NCBI RefSeq assembly: GCF_003574095.1
Contig: NZ_QWLA01000041.1
Span: 1 to 32,382 of the forward strand
Length of the DNA stretch: 32,382 nucleotides
Reading direction: 5' to 3'
Origin: Calidithermus roseus
Lineage (GTDB): Bacteria > Deinococcota > Deinococci > Deinococcales > Thermaceae
Shown piece after piece: positions 6,632-13,495 of this stretch. The notes beneath the pieces were generated by a model. That model was not told where the DNA came from, ran no database searches, and saw only the letters and a program-made list of their open reading frames with translations. Every line of letters starts with the position of its first letter. Position 1 is the first letter of the stretch. The position numbers and the translations under genes are program-made.

Positions 6632-7711
6632 TCACGGCAAGATCAAGTGTAAGTCCCCGAACTCGTGCCAGAGGTAGCGGTGCTCGAGCGCGGCGCAGTA
6701 GGCGAGTTCGAGGTGCCTGCGGCCCGCGATGGCCTCGAGCATGGCCAGGTGGGTGGCTTTGGGCTCGTGCCAGCCGGTGAGGATGCCGTCCACCACCCGC
6801 ACCCCGCGCTGTGGAGTGATGACGAGGCGGGTCCAGCCCTCGCCGGGGTGAACCCTTCCCAGCGCGTCGGCGACGGTCTCCAGCGCCCGCACCACCGTGG
6901 TGCCCACCGCGATGACCCGCCGGCCCTCGGCCCTGGCCTGATTGACCACCTGGGCCGTGCCAGGGGGCACGCGGTAGAACTCCTCGTAGGGCGGCTCGTG
7001 CGACTCGAGCGAGGCCACCCCGGTGTGCAGCAACAGCGGCACCACCAGCACCCCCTGAGCAACCAGCCGGGTGATGAGCTCGGGCGTGAAGGCCCGCCCC
7101 GCCGAGGGCATCTCGGCGCTGCCCGGAAGGGTGGCGTAGACACTCTGGTAGAACTCCAGCGGCCACTCCTCCGCCACGTAGCCGTAGCGGATGGGCTTGC
7201 CGTGCTCGAGGAGGTAGGGCAGGGGGTTCAGGGTGTAGGGTTGGGGGAAAGAGAAGACGGCGATCCACAGCCGGCGGCTGGGAGGATGCCCTTCCATCCG
7301 GTAGGGAGCGAGCAGATGGACCGTAGCGCTGCCGGGCAGGGCCAGCACCTCGCCGGCCCTAACCTCGAAGAAGGGCTTGGTCGCGCCGCCCTCGAGCTGC
7401 CGCAACTCCACGCTCCACACCCCGCCCGGCAGGCGGGTGGAAAGGTGCAGGCGAAACTCGCTCCCGTCGTCCCGAAAGGCCGGTAGCGCGGCGGGCAGCG
7501 TGCCCGAGGTGTTGATCACCAGCACGTCTCCCTCCCGCAGGAACTCGCCCAGCTCGCGGAAGCGGGCGTGGACCAGACGGTCGCCTTGCTTGTGCGAGAC
7601 CAAGAGCCGCACTTCGTCGCGGGCCAGGCCACGGGCCTCCGGGGGGGCGTGGGCCTCGAGTTCGGGGGGCAGGCTGAACTCCAGGCCCGGCTCGAGCGAA
7701 CCCACCCTCAT
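6632..7711 (-). CDS. QueA-like S-adenosylmethionine:tRNA ribosyltransferase-isomerase
   Basis: A 359-residue protein of the QueA family, which in queuosine synthesis transfers and rearranges the ribosyl moiety of S-adenosylmethionine onto 7-aminomethyl-7-deazaguanine in tRNA to form epoxyqueuosine. Family features are the early LREGDVLVINTSGTLPAAL block (about residues 58-76), EEWPLEFYQSVYAT, SAGRAFTPELITRL, LHTGVASLESHEPPYEEFY and AVGTTVVRALE. The C-terminal block RVVDGILTGWHEPKATHLAML closely matches the family. The N-terminal 40 residues diverge from standard QueA, so this may be a specialised paralogue rather than the queuosine enzyme. Neighbours (VOC, SDR) are not queuosine genes, which adds doubt. 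Start ATG overlaps the VOC stop as ATGA. Confidence 0.8.
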   Translation of the reverse strand: MRVGSLEPGLEFSLPPELEAHAPPEARGLARDEVRLLVSHKQGDRLVHARFRELGEFLREGDVLVINTSGTLPAALPAFRDDGSEFRLHLSTRLPGGVWSVELRQLEGGATKPFFEVRAGEVLALPGSATVHLLAPYRMEGHPPSRRLWIAVFSFPQPYTLNPLPYLLEHGKPIRYGYVAEEWPLEFYQSVYATLPGSAEMPSAGRAFTPELITRLVAQGVLVVPLLLHTGVASLESHEPPYEEFYRVPPGTAQVVNQARAEGRRVIAVGTTVVRALETVADALGRVHPGEGWTRLVITPQRGVRVVDGILTGWHEPKATHLAMLEAIAGRRHLELAYCAALEHRYLWHEFGDLHLILP

Positions 7712-8106
7712 GCCCCCCTCCCCTCGGACGGGACGAAGAGGGTGATCTGCAGGCCCTCGGGGGTTTGCAGGCGCTGGTTGCGGTCGCCCCAGGGGGTGAG
7801 CCTGGGCTGTGCAACGGCTTTGGTTCCCGCCCGTGCGAAGCTCCGGGCGGCGTACTCGAGGTCCTCCACCTCCAGCGCCAGCCTAACCACCCCCGAAAGC
7901 CGTGCCCCGGCCTCGATGTGGTCCACGCTCGCGGCCTGGGCGGCGTCGAAGAGCTCGAGGGTGGCCCGCCCCACCGCCAGGATAGCCCCGCGCCCGTCGG
8001 GGTTGCGCCACTCCTGTAGCGTTTCCAGGCCCAGTAAGTCACGGAATACGTGCAGCGCGGCGTCGAAGTCCTGCACGGTGAGGGCCACGCGCAGCTCGCG
8101 GATCAC
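7708..8106 (-). CDS. VOC (glyoxalase/dioxygenase-fold) protein
   Basis: A 132-residue vicinal-oxygen-chelate fold protein. The first beta-alpha-beta module (IRELRVALTVQDFDAALHVF, then RDLLGLETLQEW) and second module (SGVVRLALEVEDLEYAARSF) match the paired repeats of this superfamily, and the end LQTPEGLQITLF is characteristic. VOC proteins act as glyoxalases, dioxygenases or drug-binding proteins; canonical metal ligands are not obvious, since the first-module position is Ala-Leu rather than His. A binding or non-metal function is therefore possible. The start is a GTG at 8106 overlapping the SDR stop as GTGA, and the stop overlaps the QueA-like start as ATGA, so all three are translationally coupled. 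Confidence 0.85.
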   Translation of the reverse strand: MIRELRVALTVQDFDAALHVFRDLLGLETLQEWRNPDGRGAILAVGRATLELFDAAQAASVDHIEAGARLSGVVRLALEVEDLEYAARSFARAGTKAVAQPRLTPWGDRNQRLQTPEGLQITLFVPSEGRGA

Positions 8107-8810
8107 CGCGCCACCCCCGCGAGTTCGCGGGCCTTGTAGCGCCCGCTGGGGTGCTCGCCCTCGACGAGCTCGAGCAGCCCCGGCACGCTCGCCTCGGGCG
8201 GGAGGCGGTCGGAGATGTCCTCGCCGGGGAAGGCTTCCTGCTGCATCTGGGTGTTCATGTCGCCGGGGTCCACCCAGTACACGCGCAGCTCGGGGTGCTC
8301 GGCGGCCAGCACGCGACAGAGCTGCTCGAGCGCGGCCTTGCTCGAGCCGTAGCCGCCCCAGCCCGCGTAGCCCTCGACGGCGGCGTCGGAGGTGATGTTG
8401 AGGATGCGGGCCCCCGGCTTGAGCGCGGGCAGGGCCAGTTGGATCAGGCGCAGGGGGGCAAACACGTTGACCCGATAGACCCGCTCGAGCACCTCCAGCG
8501 GGTAATCGGCCAGCCCTGGCTGGGGGCTGGGGCCTAAAATGCTGGCGTTGTTGACCAGCACGTCGATCCCGCCCAGCGAGCGAGCCGCCTCGACCAGGGC
8601 CCGGGCGTGCTCGGGGTCGGCCACGTCGCCGGGGAGGGCGATGAGGCTGGTCCGGGCCGAAAGCTCCCTTCGGGCCTGCTCGAGGGCTTCGGCCCCGCGG
8701 GCGTCGATGACCAGCGACCAGCCCCGCTCGGCCAGGGCTCGGGCCAGGGCCAACCCCAGGCCCCGGCTGCCGCCGGTGATGAGGGCCACTTTCGCGGATT
8801 CTAGGCGCAT
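8103..8810 (-). CDS. Short-chain dehydrogenase/reductase
   Basis: A 235-residue classical-type SDR oxidoreductase. It has the NAD(P)-binding TGGSRGLGLALARAL motif (about residues 12-26), the NNAS motif (about 87-90), the catalytic Ser in LNITSDAA (about 138) and the catalytic pair in YGSSKAALEQL (Tyr about 152, Lys about 156). The PGDMNTQM segment corresponds to the PG motif. The Arg at the end of the second strand (VIDARG) leaves cofactor preference open. The start ATG is preceded by AGGAGG, which is itself encoded in the last codons of the upstream 55-residue ORF, giving a 10-base overlap. The substrate is unknown; an oxidoreductase for a small carbonyl or sugar alcohol is typical. Confidence 0.92.
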   Translation of the reverse strand: MRLESAKVALITGGSRGLGLALARALAERGWSLVIDARGAEALEQARRELSARTSLIALPGDVADPEHARALVEAARSLGGIDVLVNNASILGPSPQPGLADYPLEVLERVYRVNVFAPLRLIQLALPALKPGARILNITSDAAVEGYAGWGGYGSSKAALEQLCRVLAAEHPELRVYWVDPGDMNTQMQQEAFPGEDISDRLPPEASVPGLLELVEGEHPSGRYKARELAGVAR

Positions 8811-8968
8811 GTTTCCTCCTTGAGGGTGGGCTCGAGGCTTTTGGCAGGCTCGGGGGGGCGTCGAGCAGACTGGCGGGCCCTGCGAACCTCGGCCTCGAGC
8901 CGCGCCTGCTCGATCTGGGCCTGGCGGGTCTGGCGGACGACGCTCAGCAGGTTGTAGAGGTCGAGCAT
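8801..8968 (-). CDS. 55-residue charged helical protein, operon leader gene
   Basis: A small ORF starting MLDLYNLLSVVRQTRQAQIE with a strong site (GGAGG eight bases before the ATG at 8968-8966). After a short hydrophobic start it is a highly charged helix rich in Arg, Gln, Ala and Glu, likely a short coiled coil, ending in a Pro/Glu linker. It carries the ribosome binding site of the SDR gene inside its last codons and overlaps it by ten bases, so translation of the two is probably coupled. No family is recognised. It may be a small scaffold or membrane-surface protein, or mainly a translational leader. It is the first gene of the long minus-strand operon and lies just downstream of two palindromes. 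Confidence 0.6.
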   Translation of the reverse strand: MLDLYNLLSVVRQTRQAQIEQARLEAEVRRARQSARRPPEPAKSLEPTLKEETCA

Positions 8969-9022
8969 CTTCGGTTCCTCCCTTTCCGGGTCTAAGGGTA
9001 GGAAGAACGCGCCCTCCAAAAC

Positions 9023-9064
9023 GTCCGGCCCCGGACCGAGACGATCCTAGGTCTTAAGACCTAG
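9023..9064 (-). promoter_or_regulatory. Perfect 18-bp palindrome and GC inverted repeat upstream of the SDR operon
   Basis: CTAGGTCTTAAGACCTAG at 9047-9064 is a perfect 18-bp palindrome, and GTCCGG-CC-CCGGAC lies 10 bp nearer the operon at 9023-9036. The long uninterrupted dyad is typical of an operator for a dimeric regulator. The second repeat could be another site or an mRNA hairpin. It lies 55-100 bp before the first start codon, the right place for promoter control. No regulator of a classical one-component type is encoded beside it. Confidence 0.45.
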
Positions 9065-9078
9065 TGGCTGCAGCCCGC

Positions 9079-9150
9079 TCAGAGGAGGCTGATCCAAAGC
9101 AGAGTCAGCCCCCAAAGCAGGAAATTGGTCGCATAGGCGATGAAAAGGTA
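9079..9150 (-). pseudogene. Relic of a small membrane-protein gene (CcmD-like tail)
   Basis: A minus-strand frame of 23 codons reads YLFIAYATNFLLWGLTLLWI and ends at a stop at 9081-9079. It is uniformly hydrophobic and resembles the N-terminal membrane helix of CcmD-type cytochrome c maturation proteins. A stop codon lies directly before the first Tyr and no start codon is present, so it is not a complete gene. It may be what is left of a gene disrupted when the nearby insertion sequence arrived. An inverted repeat CGTTTG-N8-CAAACG (9157-9176) lies just beyond it. The resemblance rests on a short hydrophobic stretch and is weak. Confidence 0.25.
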
Positions 9151-9263
9151 TTACGTCGTTTGCTGCTTGACAAACGGAAGAAAGGGGGGAGGGTTTGTAT
9201 GCAATGAAAAACCACCCCCGTTACCAAAATACGCTAGAGGATTACCTCGTTTGCCACCTGAAG

Positions 9264-9641
9264 TCAGGCCAGAGTTCCAGGGTGGGCGGCGATCTTGAGG
9301 TTGACCCTGCCTCTGAGCGACCAGAAGGTCTTGAACTGCCCCACGTGCAGGTGGAAGGAACGAACCAGACGACTGAAACTGGTTTCGATGCGTTTGCGCA
9401 GCCGAGCGATCGCCCTGGGCCAGGGGGTCTGATGCTTCAAGTTGCTTCGGCTGGGACAGTAAACCGCCGTACCCACGTAGGCCCTATCGCCCAGGGTGTT
9501 GCTTCGGACCAGATCCTCAACGCTTGCGGTCTCGCTCCCCCAATCCTCCTTGGCGGCTAGGGATTGAGCCAGCTCGGCCCATAGAGTCTCAGCATTACGC
9601 AGTATCCGAACCGGCGGGGGGGCCGGGGAGGAGTTTCCCAC
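9264..9641 (-). pseudogene. Truncated IS982-family transposase
   Basis: The 125-codon frame contains the C-terminal part of an IS982-type DDE transposase: NTLGDRAYVG corresponds to the GDKGY-type block that holds a catalytic Asp, and RLRKRIETSFSRLVRSFHLH followed by FKTFWSLRGRVNLKIAAH matches the family's closing block, with the final Glu of the DDE triad in RIET. A complete enzyme is about 270-290 residues, so more than half, including the first Asp, is missing at the 5' side. The frame's first codons (GNSSPAPPPV) are not transposase-like and mark the truncation near 9600-9640. The element is therefore dead. CTCGAG, which is common in the host, is absent from 9065 to 9692. Confidence 0.75.
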
Positions 9642-9692
9642 GCGCCCCAGGCTGCAAGCTCCCTACATCCGTCGCCCGATGTCCCTCCCCCT

Positions 9693-9962
9693 TCAATGCA
9701 CCGACGCAGGCCCGAAGCCCTCTACGGCGGCCATGCCGATGCCCAGGGCGCTGATCTCGCTGCGGCGGATCATGAGGTAGTCGATGCGCTCGCCGGCGCT
9801 GGCTTCCTCCAGCCGGGCGTTGCGCAGGATCAGCACGTCTTCCGGGCCGCCCCACCGCGCAGCCTGACGGCGGAAGCCCTCGCGGTCGGGGAGTTCGTCG
9901 GGGTCGATCTCCTCGCCCACGATCACCCGTTCACCCAAAAACACCACTCGCTCGCGTTTCAT
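9693..9962 (-). CDS. Small protein downstream of PEP synthase, function unknown
   Basis: An 89-residue protein starting MKRERVVFLGERVIVGEEID at an ATG with AGGAGG seven bases upstream, 14 bases after the PEP synthase stop. It reads as a compact alpha/beta protein (strands VVFLGERVIVGEE and DVLILRNARLEEA, helix DREGFRRQAARWG) and is acidic. I do not recognise a family. Its strong ribosome binding site and tight linkage to the PEP synthase gene indicate a real, co-transcribed gene. It could modulate that enzyme, but the larger PpsR/DUF299 regulator of PEP synthase is clearly different. Insertion-sequence remains begin about 50 bases beyond its end. Confidence 0.65.
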   Translation of the reverse strand: MKRERVVFLGERVIVGEEIDPDELPDREGFRRQAARWGGPEDVLILRNARLEEASAGERIDYLMIRRSEISALGIGMAAVEGFGPASVH

Positions 9963-9976
9963 TGCCTACCTCCTTC

Positions 9977-12427
9977 TCACCAGGCTTCGTCCTGGTCGCT
10001 TTCCTGGGCCATCTCAGCCTCGAGGATACGGCTCTTGATGCGCCACACCGAGTCGGGGTTGAGGCTGATGGAGTCGATGCCGTGCTCGACCAGGAAGGCG
10101 GCGAACTCGGGGTAGTCGGAGGGGGCCTGGCCACAGATGCCCACCTTGCGGCCTTTGGCGTGGGCGCTTTCGATCAGCATCGCACAGGCTCGCTTGACCG
10201 AGGGCAATCGCTCGTCGAAGAGGGGGGCCACCTGGGCCGAGTCGCGGTCTACTCCCAGGATAAGCTGGGTCAGGTCGTTGGAGCCGATGGAGAAGCCGTC
10301 GAAGAGCTCGGCGAAAGCCTCGGCCTCGAGCACGTTGGAGGGGACCTCGGCCATGACGTAGACCTCCAGCCCGTCCACCCCGCGCTCGAGCCCGCCCTCC
10401 TTCAGCACCTCCAGCACCTTGCGCCCTTCCTCGGGGGTGCGGCAGAAGGGGATCATCACCTTGAGGTTTTTCAGGCCCATCACCTCGCGCACCCGCCTGA
10501 CCGCGGCCACCTCGAGCAAGAAACCCTCCTTGTAGTCGGGGTGGTAGTAGCGGGAGGCGCCCCGCCAGCCGATCATGGGGTTTTCCTCCTTGGGCTCGAA
10601 GGCTTCGCCGCCCAGGAGGTGGGCGTACTCGTTGGTCTTGAAGTCGCTGAAGCGCAGGATCACCGGGCGGGGGTAGAAGGCCGCCGCCAGCGTGGCGATG
10701 CCCTGGGACAGCTTGTCCACGAAGTACTCGCTCTTGTCGGCGTAGCCCTTGGTGAGCCGGTCCACCTGCTCGCGCACGGCGGGGGCCAGGCTGGCGTAGC
10801 GGGTGAGGGCCAGCGGGTGGACCTGCACGTAGCTGGCGAAGATGAACTCCATGCGGGCCAGCCCCACCCCGTCGCTCGGCCACAACGCCAGCTTGAAGGC
10901 CTGTTCGGGGTCGCCCACGTTCATCATGATCTGGGTGCGGATGGGGCCCAAGGCCGAGGGATCGAGGGTCTGGGTGCTGAACTCGAGCCGCCCCCCATAC
11001 ACCCGCCCTACCTCGCCCTCGGCGCACGAGACCGTGACTTCCTGACCTGTCGCGATGACCTGGGTGGCGTCGCCGGTGCCCACCACCGCCGGGATGCCCA
11101 GCTCACGGGCCACGATGGCCGCGTGCGAGGTGCGCCCACCCCGCTCGGTGACGATGGCGCTGGCGAGTTTCATGATGGGTTCCCAGTCGGGGTCGGTAGC
11201 CCGCGTCACCAGCACCTCGCCGGGCCGGAAGCGGGCGATGCCGCTGGGGTCGTGGATCACGCGGGCCGCTCCGGCGGCGATCTTCTCGCCCACCGCGATG
11301 CCCTGGGTGAGCACCGGGCCCTGCCCCTCGAGGCGGAAGACCTCGAGCGCGAGCCCGGTCTTCTGGCTGTGGATGGTCTCGGGCCGCGCCTGCACGATGA
11401 AGAGCTGGCCGGTGAGGCCGTCCTTGGCGAACTCGATGTCCATGGGCGTGGGCTGGCCGCGCCTGCGCGAGTAGTGGGCCTCGATCTTGAGCGCCCAGTC
11501 GGCCAGGGTGAGGGCCTCGGCGTCGCTCAGGCAGTAGGCCTCGCGCTGGGCGGTGGACACGGGGACGTTCTCGAGCAGGTGGGTGTGCTCGTTGAAGACC
11601 AGCTTGAATTCCTTGCCGCCCAGCTTCTTGCTCACCAGGGGCCGGTAGCCCTGGAGCAGGGTGGGCTTGTGCACCTTGAACTCGTCGGGCACCACCTTGC
11701 CCTGCACGATGTTCTCGCCCAGGCCCCACACGGCGTCGATCACCACCACCTCGCGGAAGCCGGTCTCGGTGTCGAGGGTGAAGATCACGCCCGAGCTGGC
11801 CAGGTCGCTCCTCACCATGCGCTGCACCCCCACCGACAGCAGCACCTTGTCGTGGGCGAAGCCCATGTCCTCGCGGTAGCGGATGGCGCGGGGCGTGTGC
11901 AGGCTGGCGAAGCACTCCCGCACGGCCTGGAGCAGTTCGACCTCACCCCTGACGCCCAGCAGGGTCTGGTGGGCTCCGGCGAAGCTGGCGGTGGGCAGGT
12001 CCTCGGCAGTAGCCGAGGAGCGCACGGCTACGAAGGGGTCTGCCACCCCGCTGCGGCGGGCAAGTTCGCGGTAGGCGGCCAGGATTTCGCGCTCGAGGTC
12101 TTCGGGCAACTCGGTCTGCAGGATGCGGCTTTGCAGGCGGCGGGAGCGCTGCTCGAGGTCTTCCACGCTCGCCGGATCGCGCCCGGCGTAGATGGCGCGG
12201 ATCTCCTCGCTCAGCCCGGCGGCCTCCAGATAGTAGCGGTAGGCCTCGGCGGTGATGGCGAAGCCGTCGGGGATGGGCACACCCAGCGGCGAGAGCTCGC
12301 GCAGCATCTCACCCAGGCTGGCATTCTTGCCGCCCACCAGCCCCACGTCGTCGATGCCGATCTCCTCGAACCAGCGCACCCAGCGGGTGGTGGTAGGGTT
12401 GGGGTCAGGTACAGCTTTGCCGGCCAT
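9977..12427 (-). CDS. ppsA: Phosphoenolpyruvate synthase
   Basis: A protein of 816 residues that converts pyruvate, ATP and water into PEP, AMP and phosphate, the entry step of gluconeogenesis from pyruvate. Three domains can be followed: an N-terminal ATP-grasp nucleotide-binding domain beginning VGLVGGKNASLGEML, with VRSSATAEDLPTASFAG; the swivelling phosphohistidine domain with the catalytic His in GGRTSHAAIVARELG (near residue 430); and the C-terminal PEP/pyruvate TIM barrel with GVGLARMEFIF, MIGWRGASRYY, EVPSNVLEAEAF and SIGSNDLTQL. GKVGICGQAPSDYPE carries the late conserved Cys. The start ATG has AAAGGAG ten bases upstream and lies 13 bases after the SARP-like regulator gene, so the two form one operon. 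The length fits the family. Confidence 0.96.
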   Translation of the reverse strand: MAGKAVPDPNPTTTRWVRWFEEIGIDDVGLVGGKNASLGEMLRELSPLGVPIPDGFAITAEAYRYYLEAAGLSEEIRAIYAGRDPASVEDLEQRSRRLQSRILQTELPEDLEREILAAYRELARRSGVADPFVAVRSSATAEDLPTASFAGAHQTLLGVRGEVELLQAVRECFASLHTPRAIRYREDMGFAHDKVLLSVGVQRMVRSDLASSGVIFTLDTETGFREVVVIDAVWGLGENIVQGKVVPDEFKVHKPTLLQGYRPLVSKKLGGKEFKLVFNEHTHLLENVPVSTAQREAYCLSDAEALTLADWALKIEAHYSRRRGQPTPMDIEFAKDGLTGQLFIVQARPETIHSQKTGLALEVFRLEGQGPVLTQGIAVGEKIAAGAARVIHDPSGIARFRPGEVLVTRATDPDWEPIMKLASAIVTERGGRTSHAAIVARELGIPAVVGTGDATQVIATGQEVTVSCAEGEVGRVYGGRLEFSTQTLDPSALGPIRTQIMMNVGDPEQAFKLALWPSDGVGLARMEFIFASYVQVHPLALTRYASLAPAVREQVDRLTKGYADKSEYFVDKLSQGIATLAAAFYPRPVILRFSDFKTNEYAHLLGGEAFEPKEENPMIGWRGASRYYHPDYKEGFLLEVAAVRRVREVMGLKNLKVMIPFCRTPEEGRKVLEVLKEGGLERGVDGLEVYVMAEVPSNVLEAEAFAELFDGFSIGSNDLTQLILGVDRDSAQVAPLFDERLPSVKRACAMLIESAHAKGRKVGICGQAPSDYPEFAAFLVEHGIDSISLNPDSVWRIKSRILEAEMAQESDQDEAW

Positions 12428-12440
12428 TTCTTCACTCCTT

Positions 12441-13292
12441 TCAGGGGCGCTCGAGGCCAATCTGTCGCACCAGCGGGGCTTCGGTGCTTGGCTTTGGAGG
12501 GGGCTCGCGCAGGAGAGGGCAATCGAAGCCTGCGTCGGCGGGCCAGCCCACCGCATGACCGCACTTGATGCGCTCGGCCAGCTCGACGGTTTCCGGCATC
12601 GGGGAGTCGCCCAGTTCCTCGCGCAAAAAGCGCAGGAAGCGGCGGTAGTGCTCGATGGCGGCGTATTTTCCCTTCACCGCCGCCAGGCAGACCATCAGGC
12701 GCTGGTGCTGGTCCTCGCCGAGGTAGGGGTCGGTGTGGAGGGCGCGGGAGAGCGCCGCCACCGCCGCCGGGCACTCACGCAGCTGGCAGAAGAGCCTCGA
12801 GACCGCCAGTTCAGCCTGCACGTAGGCCGCCCGCAACCGCTCGCGCGTCTCCCCGACCCACTCGGCCTCCTCCTGGGGCAGGAATTCTCCCCGGTACAGC
12901 TCGAGGGCCTGCTGGTAACAACGCAACCGAGCCCACGGCGCCTGAGCCCGCTCAGCCCACTCGAGGGCCTGGTAAAAGACGTAGATGTCCGAAGCCCTGA
13001 GCACCTCGGGAGCCAGCCGGTAGCGCCCATGCTCCTCCAGCACCGCACCCGGCCAGCCCAGCGCCACCCGGATGCGGTGAACCGTCACCCGGAAGCGGTT
13101 GTTGGCGCTCGAGCTAGGCACCGTCTGCCAGAGCACCTCGAGGATGTGCTCGCGGCTGCGGCCCTCGGGGTGGGCGAGCAGGTAGAAGAACAGCGTTCGC
13201 GCCGAGTCAGCCCGCCACTGCACCAAGCAGCCTCCCCGCCGCACCTCGGCTGCACCCAGGGTGCGGACCTGTAACTGTGCCGTGCCCACCAT
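12441..13292 (-). CDS. SARP/BTAD-type transcriptional regulator
   Basis: A regulator of about 283 residues. The N-terminal 95 residues form an OmpR-like winged helix (LQVRTLGAAEVRRGG, RTLFFYLLAHPEGRSREHIL, then NNRFRVTVHRIRVALG). They are followed by an all-helical bacterial transcriptional activation domain with TPR-like repeats (about 100-250), ending in LREELGDSPMPETVELAERI, a typical closing motif of this class. There is no ATPase domain, so it resembles small SARP-type activators. The start ATG at 13292-13290 follows a GGGGG stretch six bases upstream. The last 30 residues are a Pro-rich tail (REPPPKPSTEAP). It stands 13 bases ahead of ppsA, so it is likely co-transcribed and may tune carbon flow; its targets are not known. 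Confidence 0.85.
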   Translation of the reverse strand: MVGTAQLQVRTLGAAEVRRGGCLVQWRADSARTLFFYLLAHPEGRSREHILEVLWQTVPSSSANNRFRVTVHRIRVALGWPGAVLEEHGRYRLAPEVLRASDIYVFYQALEWAERAQAPWARLRCYQQALELYRGEFLPQEEAEWVGETRERLRAAYVQAELAVSRLFCQLRECPAAVAALSRALHTDPYLGEDQHQRLMVCLAAVKGKYAAIEHYRRFLRFLREELGDSPMPETVELAERIKCGHAVGWPADAGFDCPLLREPPPKPSTEAPLVRQIGLERP

Positions 13293-13463
13293 GGCCAACC
13301 CCCAGGAGGAGCCCGGTGCGCTCCAAGACAGGGAAAAGCTGATTAGCGAGCCCGCTGGGCTCTCCCAGCCTCACCTTACGCCTCGAGGGAAGGGCAAAGT
13401 GTCCCCTACCCCCGGCTGGCCAGGGTGAAAAGGGCGAGCTACCGGCTCACTCCTACGGAAATC

Positions 13464-13495
13464 GCCGATAGCTGGTGGCCGACGGTCGGTAGCTA
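13464..13495. repeat. GCCGATAGC-like degenerate intergenic repeat
   Basis: Just after the formate dehydrogenase-like gene (and including its stop) lies GCCGATAGCTGGTGGCCG followed by ACGGTCGGTAGCTA, built from GCYGATRGC-like units and able to fold through TAGCT/AGCTA and CCGAC/GTCGG. Similar runs occur at 3548-3560 and 24862-24929. It is too degenerate to call a terminator; no T-run follows on the minus strand. Confidence 0.35.

Noticed and set aside
9185-9218. Hairpin GGGGGAGGGTTT ... AAAAACCACCCCC
   Set aside because: It could be a terminator or IS end, but the pairing has mismatches and no target duplication or matching inverted end was found, so no feature is called.
9204-9225. Fourth GGTAAC site (GGTAACGGGGGTGG on the minus strand) near the IS remnant
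   Set aside because: It shares 14 bases with the hsp20 site, but the second GTAA at 11 bp is missing and the base at the -10 position does not fit. It was not counted as a member of the tandem-repeat promoter set.
9195-9560. 121-codon plus-strand frame
   Set aside because: Shadow of the IS982 transposase remnant, which has recognisable motifs on the minus strand.
9962-12568. 868-codon plus-strand open frame
   Set aside because: It lies exactly antisense to the PEP synthase gene, whose domains and motifs are complete. The plus-strand translation is low-complexity Gly/Leu/Val/His-rich, as expected from a GC-rich shadow frame.
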